Positions 17,201 to 24,342 of a stretch of 64,000 nt of DNA are shown here, one piece after another (within the stretch, counting starts at the first letter, position 1; every line of letters starts with the position of its first letter). The notes beneath the pieces are model-generated. The model had not been told where the DNA came from. It did not search any database and was given only the letters and a program-made list of their open reading frames with translations. The stretch lies in the NCBI RefSeq assembly GCF_042678305.1, contig NZ_JBHUDT010000004.1; one strand, 5' to 3'. This DNA is from Gelatiniphilus marinus (lineage in GTDB: Bacteria > Bacteroidota > Bacteroidia > Flavobacteriales > Flavobacteriaceae). Both the position numbers and the translations under genes were made by a program.

Positions 17201-17443
17201 CTCTTTGGTTTTCATACCTATATATGAAAAAACAAGCACATCACCTGTTTTTACCGTTAAGGTGTAATTACCATCAAAATCTGTTTGTGCTCCTGTAGTT
17301 GTTCCTTTAACAATAACGTTTGCCCCTGGCAAAGGCGCATTGTTTTGATCGGTAACAGTACCACTAATTACTTTTTCTTGTGCTACTAAGCTCATAGTAC
17401 TTAATAGCAGAAAGAAACCAATAAAAAAGTTGAATTTCTTCAT
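14273..17443 (-). CDS. SusC/RagA family TonB-dependent outer-membrane transporter
   Basis: The 1056-residue transporter has a signal peptide (residues 1-21). A carboxypeptidase-regulatory-like domain spans about 25-105 (ISGTVTDQNNAPLPGANVIV). A TonB-box-like segment reads LLDEVVVVGFGTKKK. The plug domain spans about 120-235, with GTVAGMNF, PLILIDGMEG and the usual IESISVLKDAASSSIYGSRA. A 22-strand barrel is expected for the rest, ending in VGLSLTF. It imports an oligomer delivered by SusD using TonB energy. It is the first gene of a two-gene operon and divergent from the 17663-20683 regulator, from which it is separated by phased repeats. Confidence 0.96.
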   Translation of the reverse strand: MKKFNFFIGFFLLLSTMSLVAQEKVISGTVTDQNNAPLPGANVIVKGTTTGAQTDFDGNYTLTVKTGDVLVFSYIGMKTKEHTVTASDTKIVVVLVEDAALLDEVVVVGFGTKKKINLTGSVSVVDGEALENRPVTNVAAALQGTVAGMNFSVNNSGGELNNPVSFNIRGSGTIGSGSSGAPLILIDGMEGNMNTLNPQDIESISVLKDAASSSIYGSRAPFGVILITTKSGKDGKITINYNNNFRLTSPLLQPEMLDSESFANYWNEAAANAGQSPKFSDEVLQKIRDYRSGLLPNETDWNSSNNNWNMYPNGFSDNNWFDIFYKDAAASQEHNLSVNGGTEKVNYYFSANFLDQEGLLNYGNDQYDRYSINSKISSKISDKINLTYLSRLTRVDYERSSYQSGLFFHNIARRWPTMPFKDPNGNYVYGNEIAHLENGRNKDQNDEFVQQLNVQFTPIENWNIYANLNYKITNSFNHNEFLPIYRYDEDGVAHPAALQHVLWSPGASRIYESAYKTNYFSPNVYTDYTLTINEDHEFKVMAGYQSELTKTRNLGVNRDDLITPSLPTINTATGDTRGYGAYQHWAIQGYFGRFNYTYKDRYLLEVNGRYDGSSRFLDDKRWQFFPSFSAGWNISNENFYKDSKLSQHVNFLKLRGSYGELGNQNTDNWYPFYPSMGIGVNNGGWLVNGSRPNTAYPPGLVSTLLTWERVTSWNVGLDLRAFNSRLGVGLDIYNRTTFDMVGPAPELPGVLGASPPRINNTDMESKGFDLEISWRDTFDEFSYGAKFILSDTRQFVTSYPNETGNLGQWYTGREFGEIWGYTTQGIARSDAEMNDWLAMHNQDRMGSNWAAGDIMYQNLDDDPAINNGSNTLDDHGDLSIIGNSQARYSYSIDLDANYKGFDFRAFFQGVGKRDVAVGGPYFSGANSNMWQSAGFTQHLDYFRPADTTSPFGPNTDAYYPRPLFDSGWKNFATQTRFLQNGAYLRLKNIQLGYTIPANVTEKVRISKMRIYLSGENLVTFTKMSDIFDPETTGGAWGNGKIYPLSKVYSVGLSLTF

Positions 17444-17545
17444 AGTTTAATGTTTGTTTAGTTAATTATTTTGGTTAGTTCTTTTTGGTAATAACAGAAC
17501 TTATACAATATTAAATATGATTGCTATAATATCATAAAAAAAAAG

Positions 17546-17583
17546 GTTACATTTGGGTTACATATTGTTACATTTTAGTTACA
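17546..17583 (-). promoter_or_regulatory. Four helically phased GTTACA repeats between susC and its regulator
   Basis: GTTACA occurs at 17546, 17557, 17567 and 17578, spaced 11, 10 and 11 bp, so all four lie on one face of the DNA. On the minus strand this reads TGTAAC four times, about 100-140 nt upstream of the susC ATG. Arrays like this usually bind a multimeric regulator. The divergent HTH protein is the obvious candidate. Confidence 0.6.
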
Positions 17584-17662
17584 ATAATTATTAAAAATCA
17601 ATTACAAATCAGTTATTTAAAGTGTTTTTACTTAGATTAATTAACAAAACATTAAGTTAACA

Positions 17663-20600
17663 ATGCGCCTAACACTATTCGTTTATTTTTTTTTCAGTTT
17701 TATTTTTATTCCTTTAAAATTCAGGGCGCAAAATGTAAGCTTGCAATTTCAAAATATCACCTTTGAAGATGGTATTTCAGACAGCAGAATAGAACACGTA
17801 ATTCAGGATAAAAAGGGCTTTGTTTGGATTGCCACAAGGCTGGGTATAGATAGATATAATGGCCAAAACATTAAGAGCTATAAATTCTTGCAAGAAAAAC
17901 AGGCTGGAACCAACACCATGTTGCAAACCCAAAAAGGAAATATTTTAGTCGCTACAACTAGGGGACTATTTATCTTTGATGCTAAAAAAGACCTTTTTGA
18001 ATTATTGAAATCTGAAGATTCAGTTTTAAATACACATTTAAACTCTAATATTCACACTATCATTCAGCTAAAAAACGGAAAACTATTATGTGGTAACGCA
18101 AACGGAACGGTATTTAGCCTGTCTTTTGAAGAAAACGATGGTAATGTAAAGCACCAAATGCTAAATTTTTCTAATGGTTCTAATTCAAATCATCCCTCTT
18201 CCATATTTCAAGACACAAAGGGCACTATCTGGATGGGCACGAGCCAGGGTGATTTATTCGTTTTCAACGAAAAAGAGTTCTTAAACACTACCTTTTCTAA
18301 ATACAACCACAATACTTATATAAATGACATTACTGCGGACAGCAATGGTAAACTTTGGATTGGTACTAAAGGAAATGGCCTCTTTAATTTTGATGTTAAT
18401 ACCAATGAGGTAAAACAATACAAAAAGCAATTAAACAATAACGACAATATTTCAGAAAGCATTAACAATAATTTTGTTATATGCCTCTATGCTGATAAAA
18501 ATGATAATATATGGATTGGTACCGATGGTGGTGGGCTAAATCTTTACAAAAACAAAAAAAACAAGTTCTACTACTTTCAAAGTGATAGCAATAACAAATT
18601 TTCAATTTCAGATAATGCCATTTTACACATAAGCCCCGGAGAAGATAATATTATCTGGACCGCCACTGTGCATGGTGGCCTAAGCTATTTTAAAAACAAC
18701 ATTAGTTTATATAACATACCGCCATCTAAATTAGGTATTCGCAATAAAGACAAACAAGGTTCTCGAATCTTAGAGTCCAAAAATGGCGACTTATGGCTTA
18801 CAGCGGGCAGAAATGGCTTAAGGCGATATAATCGTAGAACAGGCAAGGTAACGGTTTTTATTAGCGACCCAAATAATAAAAGCGGTTTAAGCGGAAATAA
18901 TATTTTGTCGCTATATGAAGATAATCAGAACCGTATATGGATAGGCACATTGTATGGCGGATTGAATATTCTGGAACCAAAGACGGGCACATTCTTAAAA
19001 GCTGAAAATTGGTCTGGGCTAAAAGCTGTATTCGCTATAGAAAAAGATGGAAACGGCAACATCTGGGTAGGCAGCAATTCTGGGGTTACAGTATATAACA
19101 ACAACTTAAAAATAATAAACACATACACCGTTGGCTCTAACATAGGCCTTAGCAGCAATGTTATTACCTGCATGTTTAAAGATGTAAAAGACGATATGTG
19201 GGTAGGTACCGCTAAAGGGCTTAATGTGTTTAAGCAAGGTAAGTTTAAATCTTATTTACCTAAAAAAGAAGACAGTACTTCTTTAAGTGGCAGCCGTATC
19301 TTATCAATCGCCGAGGATGACGACCTCTCCATTCTTGTAGGAACCTATGGCTATGGACTAAACCGTTATTTTAGAAATAGCGACAACTTTAAAAGAATTG
19401 GTCAAGAAAAAGGGCTAAAAGCTACTTTTATTAGAGGCCTATTTTTAGATGATGAAAAAAACATCTGGTGCAGTACCAATTTAGGGCTGAGTAAAATCAC
19501 CCCTGCTGGTATGGTACAAAACTTTAACAGTTATGATGGTATTGAGCCCTTTAACAATAACAAAGCCGAACTTGGCCACAACGGATACATATATATGGCA
19601 GGCAACTTTGGTATAACTTACTTTAAGGCTGAAGATTTAGCAAATAACTATTCAAAAGATCATAACGTTTTTTTTACAAACATATCGCTTATCAACAAAA
19701 ACGGAATTAAAGAAGCTCCCTTTAAAAATTATTTAGAAAACTACAAACTAATACTGCCCCCAGACAATGTTATGTTTACACTAAGGTTTACCACTTCCAA
19801 TTATTGGGATCCAAAAAACATTAGCTATAAATACAAACTGGAAGGGTTGCACGAAACATGGCAAAATATTGGCAACAATAAAACACTTAGTTTTTCTAAC
19901 CTTAATCCAGGAGACTACTCGCTTAAAATAAAAGCTTTTAATAGAGAAGGCCTTGAAAGCACACACATTGCTACTTTAAATATTTATGCTTCGCCTAGTT
20001 TTTGGGAAAAAACCTGGGTTAAAATATCACTACTTTTATCTTTTATTGCCATTATATTTGGGTTTGTAAAATGGCGGGTCTCAACTATAAAAAAACAAAA
20101 GCAAAACCTTAATATTCTAATAAATCAAAAAACAAAATTAGTAGAAGCACAAAACAGAAAAATCTATCAAAACAATATCGACTTGCTTAACGCCGAAAAG
20201 GCAAACCAGCAATTAAAACAAAAACAGCTTGAAAACGAACTTAATTTTAAAACTAACGAACTTACCAACCGTACTTTAAGAGAAATTCATAAAAACAATT
20301 TACTTGATAAAATAAAAGACGACATCTCTAAAGTTGCAAAACAAAACAAGGACAGTAAAAGTTTAAAATCTATTGTAACACTTATAGATAACACTCTGAA
20401 CCTAGACAAAGATTGGGATGATTTTTACAATTTATTTCAACAAGTACAACCATCGTTTATAAAAAACCTGCTAAAAGAGTCCCCTAAAATTACAGATAGA
20501 GATATTAAGCTATGCGCATTAATACACTTAAACTTCTCTTCTCAACATATTGCAACACTATTTGGCATCTCAGAAAGCTCTGTAAAAGTAGCCAGACACC

Positions 20601-20683
20601 GATTGAGAAAAAAATTAAAAATTGAAGAAAACCAAACTTTTAAGGAGTTTTTTGAGCGCTTAACAACACATGCGGCAACATAA
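17663..20683 (+). CDS. Membrane-tethered propeller sensor with C-terminal HTH (SusCD regulator)
   Basis: A 1006-residue protein with a signal sequence (about 1-22) and many two-component-regulator propeller repeats to about 640 (for example GFVWIATRLGIDRYNG, GKLWIGTKGNGLFNF, DNIWIGTDGGGLNLY). A Y_Y_Y domain spans about 700-765 (SYKYKLEGLHETWQNIG). One transmembrane helix lies at about 785-804, a coiled coil to about 880, and a LuxR-like helix-turn-helix from 943 (FSSQHIATLFGISESSVKVA). It looks like a hybrid two-component system lacking the kinase and receiver: a periplasmic sensor linked directly to a DNA-binding domain. Its divergent position makes the SusCD operon the likely target. Confidence 0.88.
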   Translation: MRLTLFVYFFFSFIFIPLKFRAQNVSLQFQNITFEDGISDSRIEHVIQDKKGFVWIATRLGIDRYNGQNIKSYKFLQEKQAGTNTMLQTQKGNILVATTRGLFIFDAKKDLFELLKSEDSVLNTHLNSNIHTIIQLKNGKLLCGNANGTVFSLSFEENDGNVKHQMLNFSNGSNSNHPSSIFQDTKGTIWMGTSQGDLFVFNEKEFLNTTFSKYNHNTYINDITADSNGKLWIGTKGNGLFNFDVNTNEVKQYKKQLNNNDNISESINNNFVICLYADKNDNIWIGTDGGGLNLYKNKKNKFYYFQSDSNNKFSISDNAILHISPGEDNIIWTATVHGGLSYFKNNISLYNIPPSKLGIRNKDKQGSRILESKNGDLWLTAGRNGLRRYNRRTGKVTVFISDPNNKSGLSGNNILSLYEDNQNRIWIGTLYGGLNILEPKTGTFLKAENWSGLKAVFAIEKDGNGNIWVGSNSGVTVYNNNLKIINTYTVGSNIGLSSNVITCMFKDVKDDMWVGTAKGLNVFKQGKFKSYLPKKEDSTSLSGSRILSIAEDDDLSILVGTYGYGLNRYFRNSDNFKRIGQEKGLKATFIRGLFLDDEKNIWCSTNLGLSKITPAGMVQNFNSYDGIEPFNNNKAELGHNGYIYMAGNFGITYFKAEDLANNYSKDHNVFFTNISLINKNGIKEAPFKNYLENYKLILPPDNVMFTLRFTTSNYWDPKNISYKYKLEGLHETWQNIGNNKTLSFSNLNPGDYSLKIKAFNREGLESTHIATLNIYASPSFWEKTWVKISLLLSFIAIIFGFVKWRVSTIKKQKQNLNILINQKTKLVEAQNRKIYQNNIDLLNAEKANQQLKQKQLENELNFKTNELTNRTLREIHKNNLLDKIKDDISKVAKQNKDSKSLKSIVTLIDNTLNLDKDWDDFYNLFQQVQPSFIKNLLKESPKITDRDIKLCALIHLNFSSQHIATLFGISESSVKVARHRLRKKLKIEENQTFKEFFERLTTHAAT

Positions 20684-21201
20684 ACTTTAATGTGTTTTAT
20701 ATCAGTTGGCCATTAAAAAAACAAATACCTCAACAGGGTTTAATTTTCAACTAATAATTAAAGCAAGTTATTTTACAATTGTTTTCGATAAAAAAACAGA
20801 TAAACAACATCTTTACTTTTTGTTGCAACAGAAATGCTATCGTTAAACCATACCTCTTTGGCTAAAGAGAAATAACTTAACAGTAGTATTATAAAAAGGA
20901 TTTTACAAACAAGTAGCTTAAGAACCAACTATTAAAATTTTTATAACAAAAGCTTTTTATTATACTAAACATATAACTATTTAAACACCTAACAAAAATA
21001 GCTAAAACATTTTTTTTGATGCCTTTATCTAGAATAATAGTTCTTAAGCCACACCATTAATCGATTACAAACGACTACAAACATTTACAAACGAATTTAA
21101 GCAAGTAATAACCGAATAACTTTTGGATCCCGTTGCATATTTGCATTGTCGAAACATAAGAACTCGATAGTATTAACTGTTTAACGATAAAATTTAAAAT
21201 T
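20684..21201. other. Intergenic region with phased TACAAAC repeats upstream of ssb
   Basis: This gap of about 520 nt has no plausible ORF. TACAAAC occurs at 21065, 21075 and 21085, exactly 10 bp apart, 111-137 nt upstream of ssb. CATATTTG near 21135 is one base from the TAnnTTTG consensus and may be the ssb promoter. The first 350 nt are AT-rich and show nothing I can name. Confidence 0.45.
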
Positions 21202-21534
21202 ATGAGCACACTTAGAAACAAAGTACAGTTGATTGGCAACTTAGGAAACGATCCAGAAATCATAAATCTGGAATCTGGAAAAACACTGGCCAAATTTAAT
21301 ATGGCCACCAACGAAAGCTACACCAATAATAAAGGTGAAAAAATTACCGATACCCAATGGCACAACATTGTGGCCTGGGGCAAAACGGCAGAAATAATTG
21401 AAAAATATGTAACTAAAGGCAAAGAGGTTGCTGTTGAAGGGAAGCTAACATCGAGAACTTATGACGATAAAGACGGAGTAAAGCGCTACATTACCGAAGT
21501 AGTTTGCAGTGAGTTGCTTATGCTTGGAAAGTAA
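21202..21534 (+). CDS. ssb: Single-stranded DNA-binding protein, short form
   Basis: The 110-residue protein is one OB-fold domain: LRNKVQLIGNLGNDPEI, LAKFNMATNESY, TQWHNIVAWGKTAEIIEKYV, KGKEVAVEGKLTSR. It ends at SELLMLGK, right after the fold. Standard bacterial SSB continues with a flexible linker and an acidic tip (DDDIPF in E. coli) that recruits repair and replication proteins; both are absent. It is therefore probably an accessory SSB, with a full-length copy expected elsewhere. It is monocistronic and ends at a shared terminator. Confidence 0.92.
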   Translation: MSTLRNKVQLIGNLGNDPEIINLESGKTLAKFNMATNESYTNNKGEKITDTQWHNIVAWGKTAEIIEKYVTKGKEVAVEGKLTSRTYDDKDGVKRYITEVVCSELLMLGK

Positions 21535-21553
21535 AACCTTTTTTTGCCCAAGA

Positions 21554-21590
21554 AAACAAACAAGATTCTTTTCTAGAATCTTGTTTGTTT
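21554..21590. terminator. Bidirectional terminator overlapping the nadB 3' end
   Basis: A perfect 16-bp stem pairs 21554-21569 with 21575-21590 around a 5-nt loop, with T tracts on both sides. It lies 20 nt after the ssb stop. The right arm is the last five codons of nadB, and the nadB stop codon lies at the loop. Confidence 0.8.
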
Positions 21591-23144
21591 TTTTACGTTA
21601 TCTACATTAAAATAACCTCCTTTATTTTCTTTTCTTTCTAAAGATTGATTAATTATTAAATGCGCAACATTTATCATGTTTCGCAATTCGCAAAGTGGTG
21701 TGCAAATTTTAGATTCTTTGTAAAGATCTTCAACCTCGTTATATATTAAATCGAGGTGCTTTACGGCTTTTGTTAGCCTGTTGTTACTTCTAACAATACC
21801 AACATAATTGCGCATTAATGCTTGTAATTGATGTAAGTTATGCTGAATTAAAATGTGCTCTTTTGGGGTAATTGTACCTTCATCATTCCATTCGGGAATT
21901 TTCAAATCTATAGCTTTAAGGCTGTCATCGCATAAATATTTAAAAATATTATGTGCGTAAACCAAAGCTTCTAATAGCGAATTAGAGGCTAATCTGTTAG
22001 CGCCATGCAAGCCAGTTCTGGTACATTCGCCACAGGCAAATAAATTAGCAACAGAGGTTTTTCCGTGTTTATCAACGTTAATACCTCCGCACAAATAATG
22101 AGATGCGGGCACAACGGGAATCCAATCGGTTTCTAGATTAATATTATGTGCTTTACATTTTTGGTAAATGTTGGGAAAGTGTTTTTTAAACGCCACCATG
22201 TCTAAATGCGTGCAATCTAAAAACACGTGCGTATCACCGGTTTTTTTTAATTCGCTATCTATGCTTTGCGAAACAATATCTCTGGAGGCCAATTCTGCCT
22301 GCTCGCTATATTTTGGCATAAAACGTTCTCCGGCTTTATTGCGCAAATAGGCACCAAAGCCTCTAACGGCCTCGGATATTAAAAAAGCAGATTGGTTGCC
22401 CATTGCATTGTACATGGCCGTTGGGTGGAACTGTACAAATTCCATATCAGATATTTTGGCTTTAGCTCTATATGCCATGGCAATACCATCGCCAGTTGCT
22501 ATTACCGGGTTTGTAGTATGCCCATAAACCCAACCAATGCCACCAGATGCTAAAACCGTTCGGTCTGCTTTTATGGTAAAAATAGATTCGGTTTTTTGGT
22601 CTAATACATAAGCTCCGTAGCAGGCATCTTTTATAGGTTTTGCTTCTTTTAAATGATGATTTGTAATTAAATCTATAGCAAAATGATGCGGAAAAATACT
22701 AATGTTTTGTAGCTGATGTGCTCTAGTTAATAATGCACGTTCAATCTCGAAACCTGTTATGTCTTTATGATGTGCGACACGCGATTCTGAGTGCCCGCCT
22801 TCTTTTCCTAAATCTAAATTGCCACTCGTATCAAAATCAAAATTGGCGCCCCAATTTATAAGTTCTTCCAAACGTTTTGGCCCCTCTTTTACCACCATTT
22901 CTACAACAGAAGGGCTACAAAGCCCATCGCCAGCTATTAAAGTGTCTTTAATATGTTTATTGAAGGAATCTTTTTCAGAATTTAGCACTACCGCTACACC
23001 ACCTTGGGCATATTTTGTATTAGACTCTTCTTCGCTGGATTTAGTAATTATAGTTACTGTTCTATCGGGAAATTTTTCAGCGATTTTAACCGAAAATGTT
23101 AAACCCGCAACACCAGAACCAATCACTAAATAGTTTGTATGCAT
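21573..23144 (-). CDS. nadB: L-aspartate oxidase
   Basis: The 523-residue flavoprotein oxidises L-aspartate to iminoaspartate, the first step of de novo NAD synthesis. The FAD motif GSGVAGLTFSVKIAE is at the N-terminus. Family motifs include TKYAQGGVAVV, SESRVAHHKDITGFEIERAL, VQFHPTAMYN and CGECTRTGLHGANRLASNSL. Length is typical. It follows nadA by 5 nt, and NadA uses its product directly, so the operon order is functional. The gene end is folded into a terminator shared with ssb. Confidence 0.96.
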   Translation of the reverse strand: MHTNYLVIGSGVAGLTFSVKIAEKFPDRTVTIITKSSEEESNTKYAQGGVAVVLNSEKDSFNKHIKDTLIAGDGLCSPSVVEMVVKEGPKRLEELINWGANFDFDTSGNLDLGKEGGHSESRVAHHKDITGFEIERALLTRAHQLQNISIFPHHFAIDLITNHHLKEAKPIKDACYGAYVLDQKTESIFTIKADRTVLASGGIGWVYGHTTNPVIATGDGIAMAYRAKAKISDMEFVQFHPTAMYNAMGNQSAFLISEAVRGFGAYLRNKAGERFMPKYSEQAELASRDIVSQSIDSELKKTGDTHVFLDCTHLDMVAFKKHFPNIYQKCKAHNINLETDWIPVVPASHYLCGGINVDKHGKTSVANLFACGECTRTGLHGANRLASNSLLEALVYAHNIFKYLCDDSLKAIDLKIPEWNDEGTITPKEHILIQHNLHQLQALMRNYVGIVRSNNRLTKAVKHLDLIYNEVEDLYKESKICTPLCELRNMINVAHLIINQSLERKENKGGYFNVDNVKKQTRF

Positions 23145-23149
23145 TTTAG

Positions 23150-24076
23150 TTATTTTGATAATTCCAACATGCGCTCAATAGGTAATAAAGCACGATTAAT
23201 AATCGTTTTATCGACTTCTATTTGTGGCGATTCGTTAAGCAAGCAATCGTATAATTTTTGCAGGGTATTCATTTTCATAAAATGGCACTCGCTACATGCG
23301 CAGGTATTATCTTCTTTGGCTGGCGCAGGAACTAATTCGGTGTTGGGCATTTCTTCCTTCATTTTATGTAAAATACCGGCCTCAGTGGCTACAATAAACT
23401 TTTGGTCTGGATGCTGCTTTACATAATTAATCATACCCGAAGTAGATCCTATATATGTTGCCGTGTTTAAAATATGCTCTTCAGATTCTGGGTGTGCAAT
23501 AATTTTATAATCTGGGTATTTTTTATGAAGTTCGATAAGTTTATCCATCGAAAAGGCTTCGTGCACAATGCAACTGCCGTCCCAAAGCAACATATCGCGC
23601 CCGGTTTCTTTAATTATGTAAGCGCCTAAATTTTTATCGGGGGCAAAAATAATTGGAGTATCCTTAGGAACAGATTCTACAATTTTTAGTGCATTTGACG
23701 AAGTGCAAACAATATCGCTTAATGCCTTAATTTCTGCTGAACAATTAACGTAGGTAATAACCACGTGGTCTGGATGTGCTTCTGTAAATTTTTTAAAAGC
23801 ATCTGGCGGGCAAGCATCTGCCAACGAACAGCCAGCGTTTAAATCGGGCAGAACCACGGTTTTATCAGGACTTAAAATTTTTGCTGTTTCTGCCATAAAA
23901 TGTACACCTGCAAACACAATTATATCGGCATCTGTTTTGGCTGCCTGCTGCGATAACCCCAAACTATCGCCTACATAATCTGCAATATCCTGTATTTCTG
24001 GCACCTGATAATAATGAGCAAGAATTACGGCGTTTTTTTCTTTTTTTAGCCTATTTATTTCTTTTACTAAATCCAT
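23150..24076 (-). CDS. nadA: Quinolinate synthase
   Basis: This 308-residue enzyme condenses iminoaspartate with dihydroxyacetone phosphate to give quinolinate. It starts with KKEKNAVILAHYYQVPEIQD and has ADIIVFAGVHFMAETAKIL. Three conserved cysteines fit the [4Fe-4S] cluster: LNAGCSLAD, DIVCTSSNA and CACSECHFMK. Length matches the family. It is first in a nadA-nadB operon. The 266-nt region upstream (24077-24342) shows no clear NAD-related operator and no ORF that I can support. Confidence 0.96.
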   Translation of the reverse strand: MDLVKEINRLKKEKNAVILAHYYQVPEIQDIADYVGDSLGLSQQAAKTDADIIVFAGVHFMAETAKILSPDKTVVLPDLNAGCSLADACPPDAFKKFTEAHPDHVVITYVNCSAEIKALSDIVCTSSNALKIVESVPKDTPIIFAPDKNLGAYIIKETGRDMLLWDGSCIVHEAFSMDKLIELHKKYPDYKIIAHPESEEHILNTATYIGSTSGMINYVKQHPDQKFIVATEAGILHKMKEEMPNTELVPAPAKEDNTCACSECHFMKMNTLQKLYDCLLNESPQIEVDKTIINRALLPIERMLELSK

Positions 24077-24342
24077 GGCTTTTATTATTTTTTTAATTAG
24101 AAAATAAAAATTTTTTAAAACAAACTATTCCTCAAGGGCTAACCAAAAAAGGTAGGCTTGGAATGTGCCAAGTAAAGGTTTTGCTCGTTTCATTTTAACC
24201 TAGGGGCAAAAACTAGATTTGTTGTTTATACCTACTCCTTACAGTTATAGGGACAGGATTTTTAGGAATAAACACCAAGGTTTGGGGCTACAGAAACCCT
24301 AATTAAACCTTAACTAAAAACTCCCAAATTTAAAAACCTAAA

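Noticed and set aside
17546..17583. CRISPR-like array
   Set aside because: Repeats are only 6 bp with 4-5 bp spacers, so this is a protein-binding array, not CRISPR; no cas genes are present.
24077..24342. Small gene or RNA between nadA and the unknown gene
   Set aside because: All frames are broken by stops and I see no terminator or convincing conserved structure, so I left it blank.
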